The translations under genes were made by a program, and so were the position numbers. The notes beneath the pieces were generated by a model. It ran no database searches, was not told the DNA's origin, and saw nothing but the letters and a program-made list of their open reading frames with translations. A stretch of DNA of 5,804 bases from Flavobacteriales bacterium. GTDB taxonomy: Bacteria > Bacteroidota > Bacteroidia > Flavobacteriales_F > PHOS-HE28. Position 1 is the first letter of the stretch. The number at the start of each line of letters is the position of its first letter. Location of the stretch: positions 1 to 5,804 of the forward strand of contig JADZGG010000342.1 in NCBI GenBank assembly GCA_020854015.1, read 5' to 3'. Positions 1 to 5,671 of the stretch are shown piece by piece.

Positions 1-58
1 CCCCCTTTCCGAGAACGAATGGCTTTGCCGCAGCCAGGTGGAAACCCAACTCATCTGA
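1..58 (+). CDS. C-terminal fragment of a probable SiaB-like kinase (partial)
   Basis: Reading from base 2, an open frame runs in from outside the window and stops at TGA 56-58, giving 18 residues that begin PLSENEWL and end VETQLI. The stop is 8 bases before the ATG of the SiaC-family gene, the spacing expected of an operon partner. From memory, SiaB-family (GHKL-fold) kinases of Bacteroidota end in a beta strand that follows a P-x-x-E-N-type turn, and this tail can be aligned to that without gaps. The neighbouring SiaC and phosphatase genes make a SiaB-type kinase the expected upstream gene. The fragment is too short for a firm family call, and another open frame (base 1) also crosses this stretch, so the assignment rests mainly on context. 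Confidence 0.5.
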   Translation, partial: PLSENEWLCRSQVETQLI

Positions 59-66
59 CCCTATCC

Positions 67-501
67 ATGAACAAGCTCCTCATTCCCCGCACCAAGTCCA
101 CGCCGGCCGTCATCCTCGATCCGAGCACGGGCACCTTCCTTTTCTCCGGCCAGTCCATCCCGGAGAACCCGGCCGCCTTCTTCGCACCCGTGATCGAATG
201 GCTGGACCGGGAACTGGGCACCTTGCCCGATGGTTCCGTGTTCCGCTTCAGGCTTCCCTATTTCAGCACGTCCTCCATGAAGGCCGTGTACCTCGTGGTG
301 CAGAAGATCCGTGAAGGCATGAAAGCGGCAGGACACACCTTCACCATCCAATGGGTGGTGGAGGACGACGACGATTTCATGTCAGAGGCCGCTGAGAACT
401 TCAGCACACTGTTGGACATCCCCATTCAGATCGTTCATCTGCATGAAGATGAGGCGGAGGCTGAACTGGCAAGGCTCAGCAAGCAAAGTGAACTCAGCTG
501 A
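67..501 (+). CDS. siaC: SiaC-family regulatory phosphoprotein (DUF1987)
   Basis: A 144-residue soluble alpha/beta protein that matches the SiaC/DUF1987 family in length and layout. It has an N-terminal strand segment with P-R-T-K-S-T-P near residues 7-13 and an ILDPSTGTFLFSG segment at about 16-28. A segment typical of the family, I-P-E-N-P-A-x-F-F-x-P, lies at 31-41, and the phospho-acceptor loop YFSTSSMK at 65-72. In Pseudomonas SiaC the acceptor is Thr68 in the equivalent loop; Thr68 here sits in the same context, with Ser67, Ser69 and Ser70 as alternatives. An acidic stretch (E99-D103) follows. I chose the ATG at 67 because it gives the family's usual N-terminus; an in-frame ATG at 19 would add 16 residues that overlap the upstream gene's tail. 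No Shine-Dalgarno is visible. In the known system SiaC is phosphorylated by SiaB, dephosphorylated by SiaA, and binds and activates the diguanylate cyclase SiaD. The local output here is unknown. Confidence 0.9.
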   Translation: MNKLLIPRTKSTPAVILDPSTGTFLFSGQSIPENPAAFFAPVIEWLDRELGTLPDGSVFRFRLPYFSTSSMKAVYLVVQKIREGMKAAGHTFTIQWVVEDDDDFMSEAAENFSTLLDIPIQIVHLHEDEAEAELARLSKQSELS

Positions 502-505
502 ACAC

Positions 506-1918
506 ATGCCGAACCTTCGATCCGATCTGAAACACCAGAATCAAGCGATCCGCGCCAGGCTCTTCCAATACCTGTGCCTTGGCCTTGGGATGGGCGCAGC
601 CACGTGGGGTGTGATCTGTTCGGTACGGGGAGCCCACATGGCGTCCCTCCTTCCCTATGGTTTCCTCCTGGTCACGCTTGTCAACCTGGCTTTGTTCCGG
701 ATCACGCGCCTTCAGGATGCTTGCATGAATGCCCAGGTGCTCATGGGGTTGTTGCTGCCATTCCTGTTCCAATCGGCTCTGGGAGGGATCGCGGCAAGTG
801 GCATGGTCATGTTCTGGTCCTTCGTCGCACTGGCCGGCGCACTGACCTTCCAACGGCGCACGATCGGCCTGGCCTGGATCACATTGGAGGTAGCGCTCGT
901 ACTAGCGTGGACATTGATCGATCCGGTCTTCGAACCGTTCCTTGATCGGACCGTCACCACCGGCGCGCTCGCCATTGGATTCCTGGCCTTCAACGTAACC
1001 TCCGTAACCATCATCCTGTTCGGCCTTGCCATGTATTTCGTACGTGTACAGGGCCGCTCCAGAAAGCGGTTGCATGAGGTGCGCCAGGAACTCACCGAGC
1101 TCAACGAGCGCCTTCAGGACCGAAGCACTGAGATCGCCCAGAGCATGGCCTACGCCTCACGGATCCAGCGGACCATCCTGCCAGACCTATGCCGACACCA
1201 TGAACTGTTGAAGGACCATACGGTGCTGCTTCGCTCCAAGGATACGGTGGGCGGAGATATGTACTGGTCCGGTTCGAACGGCTCCACCAGCTATCTCGTG
1301 CTTCTCGATTGCACAGGGCATGGCATTCCTGGGGCCATGCTGACCATGCTGTGTCACGGTGTGCTGAACGAAGTGGTCTTTGGCCGGATGGCCCGCTCCG
1401 CAGCCGATGTGATCGATCTGACCCAACAACGACTTGACGACCACCTTGACCGGCACTACAGTGGTAACAAGGACAGTGCGGAAATGGCTGTGCTCTGCTT
1501 TGATCATGACCGAGGAACGGTGACCTTCGCAGGCCTCGGTTGCTCCTTGATCATTGCCGAAGAAGCCGAAGTCCGGACCATCCGTGGTGCACGCGCGCTC
1601 CCCACTCAACTGAGCAGGGACTACGCCGTTCCAGAGCACGATCTTGATCTGTCGAAAGACCCCACCTTGTTCCTGTTCAGCGATGGTGTGGTCGACCAGT
1701 TCGACACCCATCAGCGCCACAAATTCACGCAGCGGCGATTGGAAGCTGCGATCCGGATGACCGCAGGAAGATCGCTAGCGGACCGCTCAGAACGACTGCT
1801 TCAGGCTCTTCAGGATTGGAAGGGGGCCACGGACCAAACCGACGACATGCTCCTGATCGGTTTGCGTTTGAGCGAAAGCTGGCTCACGAAGGAGCGCCAC
1901 CGCGAACTGGTCGCCTGA
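506..1918 (+). CDS. Membrane-anchored SpoIIE/PP2C-type Ser/Thr phosphatase (SiaA-like)
   Basis: A 470-residue protein. Residues about 18-178 contain roughly six hydrophobic membrane segments (near 19-40, 48-65, 78-95, 97-114, 120-137, 154-178) with short loops and no large extracytoplasmic sensor domain. A basic, coiled-coil-prone linker at about 180-215 leads into a PP2C-like phosphatase of the SpoIIE/RsbU type. It starts with the signature MAYASRIQRTILP (214-226), then KDTVGGDMYW (metal ligand D251), DCTGHGIPGA (D268), SDG (D393) and DQTDD (D446/D447). All four expected acidic metal-ligand positions are present, so it is probably active. The segment that often reads DGMD in Bacteroidota relatives reads DSAEM here (323-327). 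The ATG at 506 lies 4 bases after the siaC stop; earlier in-frame starts (443 ATG, 488 GTG) overlap siaC and add a basic tail without obvious function. The likely substrate is the adjacent SiaC protein, making this the functional counterpart of SiaA, although SiaA of Pseudomonas has a different sensory N-terminus. Confidence 0.88.
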   Translation: MPNLRSDLKHQNQAIRARLFQYLCLGLGMGAATWGVICSVRGAHMASLLPYGFLLVTLVNLALFRITRLQDACMNAQVLMGLLLPFLFQSALGGIAASGMVMFWSFVALAGALTFQRRTIGLAWITLEVALVLAWTLIDPVFEPFLDRTVTTGALAIGFLAFNVTSVTIILFGLAMYFVRVQGRSRKRLHEVRQELTELNERLQDRSTEIAQSMAYASRIQRTILPDLCRHHELLKDHTVLLRSKDTVGGDMYWSGSNGSTSYLVLLDCTGHGIPGAMLTMLCHGVLNEVVFGRMARSAADVIDLTQQRLDDHLDRHYSGNKDSAEMAVLCFDHDRGTVTFAGLGCSLIIAEEAEVRTIRGARALPTQLSRDYAVPEHDLDLSKDPTLFLFSDGVVDQFDTHQRHKFTQRRLEAAIRMTAGRSLADRSERLLQALQDWKGATDQTDDMLLIGLRLSESWLTKERHRELVA

Positions 1919-1919
1919 C

Positions 1920-2894
1920 CTAAGCGGAACGGAACAGCGCGTCCACGAAGGACTTGCGATCGAACACCTGAAGGTCGTTGATACCTTCTCCAACGCCAAG
2001 GTACTTGATGGGTACCTGGAACTGATCGCTGATGCCGATGGCGACCCCCCCTTTGGCCGTACCATCGATCTTGGTGAGCACCAATGCCGTGACCTGGGTC
2101 GCTTGGGTGAAGTGCTTGGCCTGTTCGATCGCGTTCTGACCTGTGCTGGCATCCAGCACCAACAGGACCTCATGCGGGGCGTCAGGGATCACCTTCTGCA
2201 TCACGTTGCGCACCTTGGTGAGCTCGTGCATCAGATTGATCTTGGTGTGCAATCTTCCCGCTGTGTCGATGATGACCACGTCCACCCCCTTTGCTTTGGC
2301 GCTTTCAACGCTGTCGTAGGCCACGGCTGCAGGGTCCGCACCCATGCCCTGGCTGACGAGAGGTACACCCACACGCTCGCTCCAGATCCGCAATTGATCC
2401 ACGGCCGCAGCCCGGAAGGTGTCCGCCGCTCCCAGCATCACGCTGTTCCCGGCCTCCTTGTAAGCGTTGGCAAGCTTGCCGATGGTCGTGGTCTTCCCCA
2501 CACCGTTCACGCCTACGACCATGATGACGTGCGGTTTCGCGCCGGTCATCCGATAAGGGTCCGCCCCGCCATCCGCGTCCTTCATCAGGGCCACCACTTC
2601 TTCCCGAAGGATGCCGTTCAATTCATCCGTGCCCACGTACTTGTCCCGTGCGATCCGCTCTTGGATGCGACCGATGATCTTCAGGGTCGTTTCCACCCCT
2701 ACATCACCGGTAACCAGCGTTTCCTCCAAGGCATCGAGCACCTCATCATCCACACGGCTCTTACCGGCCACCGCACGGGTGAGCCGCGCGAACAGACCTG
2801 CACGCGAGCGCTCGAGCCCCTTGTCCAGGGAATCTTGCTCGGCCTTGGCCTGGGCGGGCGACTTGTCCTTACCGAAGAGTCCGAAGAATGCCAT
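1920..2894 (-). CDS. ftsY: Signal recognition particle receptor FtsY
   Basis: A complete 324-residue SRP-type GTPase, the membrane-associated receptor that docks ribosome-SRP complexes for co-translational membrane insertion. A short N-terminal region (about 1-40) replaces the long acidic A domain of E. coli FtsY. The helical N domain follows (about 40-115), then the G domain with P-loop GVNGVGKT (128-135), DTFRAAA (158-164), DTAGR (210-214), TKID (274-277) and the closing GVGEGINDL (300-308). The start at 2894 (MAFFGLFGK) is a hydrophobic/basic N-terminus of the kind that helps FtsY bind membranes. The gene follows bL28, bL33 and the DUF4295 gene in the same direction, as I recall is usual for Bacteroidota, but a hairpin at 2913-2942 lies just before it. 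Its TAG stop (1920-1922) is one base from the convergent phosphatase stop. Confidence 0.98.
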   Translation of the reverse strand: MAFFGLFGKDKSPAQAKAEQDSLDKGLERSRAGLFARLTRAVAGKSRVDDEVLDALEETLVTGDVGVETTLKIIGRIQERIARDKYVGTDELNGILREEVVALMKDADGGADPYRMTGAKPHVIMVVGVNGVGKTTTIGKLANAYKEAGNSVMLGAADTFRAAAVDQLRIWSERVGVPLVSQGMGADPAAVAYDSVESAKAKGVDVVIIDTAGRLHTKINLMHELTKVRNVMQKVIPDAPHEVLLVLDASTGQNAIEQAKHFTQATQVTALVLTKIDGTAKGGVAIGISDQFQVPIKYLGVGEGINDLQVFDRKSFVDALFRSA

Positions 2895-2912
2895 GAGGGG
2901 GCTTTATGCAGG

Positions 2913-2942
2913 AAAAGGCCTCCGCCGCAGCGAAGGCCTTTT
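2913..2942 (-). terminator. Rho-independent terminator/attenuator between the bL38-type gene and ftsY
   Basis: The arms AAAAGGCCT (2913-2921) and AGGCCTTTT (2934-2942) form a perfect 9-bp stem. After one C/A mismatch, three more pairs (CGC/GCG) close on a 4-base loop. Read on the minus strand the hairpin ends in TTTT then CC, a short U tract. It sits 18 bases after the stop of the upstream small gene and 18 bases before the ftsY ATG. The A/T outer arms make it nearly symmetric, so it could also act on plus-strand transcripts. The short U tract suggests partial termination, which would lower ftsY expression relative to the ribosomal protein genes. Confidence 0.75.
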
Positions 2943-2960
2943 CAGTACGGTTGATGGCGT

Positions 2961-3119
2961 TCAGCCTTTCTTGGCCAGGAACTTGTCCACCTCTTCGGCG
3001 GCCATTACCTGCTCTTGGAACTGGTAACCACCGGTCTTGGGGTTCTTCACCATGCGGATCACCTTGGTGAACACTTTCGCGTCCGCCTTCTTCAGTGTAG
3101 CAACTACCTTCTTAGCCAT
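2961..3119 (-). CDS. Small DUF4295 protein, Bacteroidota ribosomal protein bL38-type
   Basis: A 52-residue basic protein starting MAKKVVATLKK and ending FLAKKG, with ATG at 3119 and TGA at 2961-2963. Its length, lysine-rich start, the K-N-P-K-T-G-G-Y-x-F turn (26-34) and its place between rpmG and ftsY match the DUF4295 family found in Bacteroidota. From memory, a protein of this kind was seen in the Flavobacterium johnsoniae ribosome structure and named bL38; I cannot verify that correspondence here. A role as a large-subunit ribosomal protein fits its size, charge and placement 3 bases after rpmG. It is easy to miss in automatic annotation because of its length. Confidence 0.88.
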   Translation of the reverse strand: MAKKVVATLKKADAKVFTKVIRMVKNPKTGGYQFQEQVMAAEEVDKFLAKKG

Positions 3120-3122
3120 GGC

Positions 3123-3305
3123 TTACTTGATCTCTTTGTGGACCGTGATGCGACGCAGGATGGGGTTGTACTTCTTCAACTCCATCCGTTCCGTCGTGTT
3201 CTTACGGTTCTTGGTGGTGATGTAGCGGCTGGTGCCGGGTTGGCCCGAGGTCTTGTGCTCGGTGCATTCCAGGATCACCTGGACGCGATTCCCTTTCTTG
3301 GCCAT
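3123..3305 (-). CDS. rpmG: 50S ribosomal protein L33 (bL33)
   Basis: A complete 60-residue protein starting MAKKGNRVQVILECTEHK and ending with the basic R-R-I-T-V-H-K-E-I-K tail, a near-standard Bacteroidota bL33 in length and sequence. bL33 is a small large-subunit protein near the tRNA exit site. Only one cysteine (in ECTEHK, residue 14) is present and no paired Cys-x-x-Cys motifs, so this is the zinc-independent (C-minus) form. It lies 31 bases after rpmB and 3 bases before the DUF4295 gene, clearly in one operon. ATG is at 3305 and the stop is TAA at 3123-3125. Confidence 0.97.
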   Translation of the reverse strand: MAKKGNRVQVILECTEHKTSGQPGTSRYITTKNRKNTTERMELKKYNPILRRITVHKEIK

Positions 3306-3336
3306 TGGTCAGGCTGTGTGTTCGGGTTCGTAATGA

Positions 3337-3576
3337 TCAAGCGGAAAGGAAACCCTTCGCCTTGGCACGTTTCAGAGCCTCCTGGATGCCGATCTTGCTG
3401 ATCGTACGCATGCCGGAAGTGCTCACACGAAGGCTTACCCACTTCTTCTCCTCAGGGATGTAGTAGCGGCGGTCCTGCAAGTTCGGTGCGAACGTGCGCT
3501 TGGTCTTGTGGTTCGAATGGCTCACACTGTTACCAGTGATGACGTGCTTGCCTGTTATCTGGCAGACCTTGCTCAT
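3337..3576 (-). CDS. rpmB: 50S ribosomal protein L28 (bL28)
   Basis: A complete 79-residue protein starting MSKVCQITGK, with the family's S-x-S-x-x-K-T-K-R-x-F motif (residues 17-28) and the V-S-L-R-V-S-T-S-G-M-R-T-I-x-K core (46-61). bL28 is a large-subunit protein. The N-terminal part has a single cysteine (C5) rather than zinc-binding pairs, the same zinc-free state as the bL33 encoded next. It is the first gene of the rpmB-rpmG-bL38 group and has a candidate Bacteroidota promoter about 24 bases upstream (TAnnTTTG at 3600-3607). Confidence 0.97.
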   Translation of the reverse strand: MSKVCQITGKHVITGNSVSHSNHKTKRTFAPNLQDRRYYIPEEKKWVSLRVSTSGMRTISKIGIQEALKRAKAKGFLSA

Positions 3577-3599
3577 AGCAATGCGTAGTTACGGGGGCG

Positions 3600-3631
3600 C
3601 AAATGTATGCAAATCCCCTTCGCTCGGAAAA
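3600..3631 (-). promoter_or_regulatory. Candidate Bacteroidota sigma-ABfr-type promoter for rpmB
   Basis: On the minus strand, bases 3607-3600 read TACATTTG, an exact match to the Bacteroidota -7 consensus TAnnTTTG. A weak -33-like TTTTC lies 19 bases further upstream (3631-3627); the nearest true TTG is 26 bases away, outside the usual spacing. Transcription would start near 3594, leaving a short leader of under 20 bases before the rpmB ATG at 3576. It sits in the longest gap of the window (3577-3680), just where a ribosomal protein operon needs a promoter. The -33 element is poor, so the call rests on the -7 match and position. Confidence 0.55.
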
Positions 3632-3680
3632 TGCAACGCAATTCTTTGATCGTCAGGGGTGAGGGCCGGGGATGAGCCCA

Positions 3681-4949
3681 TCAGACCTTGACCTCCACCA
3701 AGGCTTCCAGCTCCTTCCGGAGCAGGTTCAAAGCCGCAAGGGCGCTCCGTTGGATCACCAGGTCCCGGGTCCCAGGGAAAAAGCCCTTGACCGAGCGCAC
3801 CCCATCGGGACCCGCAACGGCCATCCACACCGTGCCCACCGGCTTTTCGTCGGTGCCACCGTCCGGACCTGCCACGCCGCTCAATGCGATGCTCCAGTCG
3901 GTCTTCAACGCCTCACGCACGCCCATGGCCATCTTCTCCACCACCGGCTGGCTAACCGCCCCGTTCAGCTCCAGCATACCTGCCGGAATGCCCAGCTCCT
4001 CCATCTTGACCGCATTGGCATAGCTGACCACGCCACCGGTGAAATAGGCCGAACTCCCTGGGATCGACGTGATGAGGTGGCTTACATAGCCGCCCGTGCA
4101 ACTTTCCGCCAGGCTCAAGGTCTGGTCGCGCGCCTTCAGCAGCCTGCCAACCACACGCTCCAGCTTCTCATCGCCCTCCCCAAAAATGAGATCGGGGATC
4201 AATGATCGCAGCTCCGCGGCCTTGCGATCCACACGGCCTCTCACTTCATCGGGGTCATGGCCTGCGTAGGTGCTCAAGCGAAGCTTCACTGTACCCGGAC
4301 TGGGGAGATAGGCCAACTTGATGTGCTCCGGTCCCAGGCTGTCCTCCCAAGCCTCGATCCGCTGCGCCAGGTGACTCTCGCCAAGGCCCGTGGTCAGGAT
4401 GGTGCGATGCACGATCGCGGGTGGTCGGAAGCGATCCTGTAAGCGCGGAAGCACTTCCTTCTCCATCATGGCCTTCATTTCGTAAGGCACACCGGGCATG
4501 CTCACGTAGACCTTGCCATCCCGTTCGAACCACATCCCGCTGGCCGTGCCGCGATCGTTGGTGATCACCGTACAAGCTTCAGGCAGATCGGCTTGTGCCC
4601 GGTTCACCTCCAGAGCTTCACGCCCGATGCTCTCGAAGAAGGCAGCTATCCGCGCCTCGATCTCCGGATGCCGGACCAACTTGGTTTTGAAGAACGCGCA
4701 GAGCGTGTGTTTGGTGATGTCATCCTTGGTAGGACCAAGTCCGCCCGTGATCAGCACCACGTTGCACGTGGCGGTGGACAAGGCCTCCAGGATCTCCTGG
4801 CGGTCATCGCCGATGGTGCGCACCAGCTTGGGGCGGATGCCGATCAGGCCGAGCTTCTCCCCCATCCAGCCCGCGTTGGTGTTGATGGTCTGGCCGATCA
4901 GCAGTTCGTCGCCGATACTGATGACCTCGGCCGTGATCTCGTTGGACAT
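3681..4949 (-). CDS. cinA: CinA-family nicotinamide-nucleotide amidohydrolase (competence/damage-inducible protein A)
   Basis: A 422-residue two-domain protein of normal family length. The N-terminal MoaB/MogA-like domain (about 5-175) carries SIGDELLIGQ (11-20), ITGGLGPTKDD (67-77) and MPGVPYEM (151-158); in characterised relatives it has ADP-ribose pyrophosphatase activity. A middle linker domain follows. The C-terminal PncC-type domain (about 263-418) carries LAESCTGG (280-287) with the catalytic serine, TGGVVSYAN (304-312) and SGVAGPDGG (357-365); it hydrolyses the amide of nicotinamide mononucleotide to nicotinate mononucleotide, feeding NAD salvage. I chose the ATG at 4949 because it puts the conserved AEVISIGDELL at the usual distance from the N-terminus; an in-frame GTG at 4979 would add ten residues without family likeness. 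It lies 63 bases after miaE and 104 bases before rpmB, all in the same direction. Confidence 0.95.
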   Translation of the reverse strand: MSNEITAEVISIGDELLIGQTINTNAGWMGEKLGLIGIRPKLVRTIGDDRQEILEALSTATCNVVLITGGLGPTKDDITKHTLCAFFKTKLVRHPEIEARIAAFFESIGREALEVNRAQADLPEACTVITNDRGTASGMWFERDGKVYVSMPGVPYEMKAMMEKEVLPRLQDRFRPPAIVHRTILTTGLGESHLAQRIEAWEDSLGPEHIKLAYLPSPGTVKLRLSTYAGHDPDEVRGRVDRKAAELRSLIPDLIFGEGDEKLERVVGRLLKARDQTLSLAESCTGGYVSHLITSIPGSSAYFTGGVVSYANAVKMEELGIPAGMLELNGAVSQPVVEKMAMGVREALKTDWSIALSGVAGPDGGTDEKPVGTVWMAVAGPDGVRSVKGFFPGTRDLVIQRSALAALNLLRKELEALVEVKV

Positions 4950-5012
4950 GATGCAAAGGTCGGTGACGAGCGCCTTCACACAGTACGCCGACCTGCCTGC
5001 CCTGAGAACCGC

Positions 5013-5594
5013 TCATCCATGAATGGTCGGCGCCTTGCCGTACCTCGCGATCACCTCCGCCTCGTAGGCCAAGAACTGTTTCCAGCGGGCGTCCACATCC
5101 ACGCGACCGCCGTAGGTGCGGGCGAAGCCGATAAAGGTGGTGTAGTGGCCCGCCTCGCTCACCATCAGGTCGCGGTAGAAGTCGCGCAGCTCGGCATCGT
5201 CGCTCTGTTCGGTGAGCATCTTGAAACGCTCGCAACTGCGGGCCTCTATCATGGCGCTGAAAAGCAGGCGGTCAACCAGTCGCTCCTCGCGGCCACCGTC
5301 CTTGCGCACGAACTGCATCAGTTCATTCACGTAGTTGTCCTTGCGCTCCGGCCCCAGTGCCCAGCCGCGGGCATGGATCCGCTCCACCACCTGGCCGAAG
5401 TGCTCCAATTCCTCCTGTGCGATCTGTGTGAGCGCGGTGACCAGCTCGCTGAGCTCCGGATAGCGCACGATCATGCTGATGGCGTTGCTCGCGGCCTTCT
5501 GCTCACACCAGGCATGGTCGGTGAGCAATTCAGGAAGGTCCTGGCGGATCAGTTCCGCCCAGCGGGGATCGGTGGGGAGTTGGAGGCCGAGCAT
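5013..5594 (-). CDS. miaE: tRNA 2-methylthio-N6-isopentenyladenosine-37 hydroxylase MiaE
   Basis: A 193-residue ferritin-like diiron protein. MiaE hydroxylates the isopentenyl group of ms2i6A37 in tRNAs reading UNN codons, using O2. The expected six diiron ligands are visible: E31 (in CEQKAAS), E62 and H65 (in EELEHF), E117 (in IEARSCERF), and E147 and H150 (in SEAGHY). The R-I-H-x-R-G-W-x-L-G segment (72-81) is also typical of the family. The ATG at 5594 gives MLGLQLPTDPRW, the usual N-terminus; the open frame extends to 5675 but that part would cross the terminator hairpin at 5620-5651. The activity needs ms2i6A made elsewhere by MiaA and MiaB. The gene is upstream of cinA in the same direction and insulated from katG by the terminator. 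Confidence 0.95.
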   Translation of the reverse strand: MLGLQLPTDPRWAELIRQDLPELLTDHAWCEQKAASNAISMIVRYPELSELVTALTQIAQEELEHFGQVVERIHARGWALGPERKDNYVNELMQFVRKDGGREERLVDRLLFSAMIEARSCERFKMLTEQSDDAELRDFYRDLMVSEAGHYTTFIGFARTYGGRVDVDARWKQFLAYEAEVIARYGKAPTIHG

Positions 5595-5619
5595 GGAATT
5601 GCAAAGTTGTGGGTTCCAC

Positions 5620-5651
5620 AAAAAAGCCCCCGGAGCGATCCAGGGGCTTTT
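5620..5651 (-). terminator. Rho-independent terminator of katG
   Basis: AAAAGCCCC (5622-5630) pairs with GGGGCTTTT (5643-5651) in a perfect 9-bp stem. After one C/A mismatch two G-C pairs close on loop AGCGAT. On the minus strand the stem runs into six consecutive T (5625-5620), a classic intrinsic terminator. It begins 20 bases after the katG stop and ends 25 bases before the miaE ATG, so miaE must start from its own promoter in or overlapping this short gap, or from read-through. Confidence 0.88.
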
Positions 5652-5671
5652 CAATTGAATGTTCGTGAAGC

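Noticed and set aside
443..505. Upstream extension of the phosphatase start into siaC
   Set aside because: It would add 21 mostly basic residues and overlap siaC by 59 bases, while the ATG at 506 gives a neat 4-base junction.
1187..1720. Minus-strand open frame of 177 codons opposite the phosphatase
   Set aside because: It mirrors the conserved SpoIIE-type catalytic region on the other strand and shows no motif or start signal of its own.
1971..1997. Possible hairpin CGTTG...CAACG near the convergent junction as a terminator
   Set aside because: Only a 5-bp stem with a 10-base loop inside ftsY coding sequence and no T tract; not credible as an intrinsic terminator.
2103..2954. Long plus-strand open frame (283 codons) opposite ftsY
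   Set aside because: It lies wholly over the well-supported ftsY gene and the hairpin behind it. Its product is rich in His/Arg/Leu with no recognisable domain, as expected for an antisense frame in GC-rich DNA.
3640..3680. Possible cinA terminator from the G/C-rich stretch after its stop
   Set aside because: Only a 4-bp GGGC/GCCC stem can be drawn and no T run follows, so I cannot support a terminator there.
3672..4205. Plus-strand open frame of 177 codons opposite the CinA C-terminal domain
   Set aside because: Antisense shadow of a clear CinA catalytic domain; composition biased to His, Arg and Gln, and no family resemblance.
5650..5659. Perfect 10-bp palindrome TTCAATTGAA next to the katG terminator
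   Set aside because: It lies between the katG stop and the terminator hairpin, where an operator would have no obvious promoter to control; a single short palindrome of this length is likely chance.
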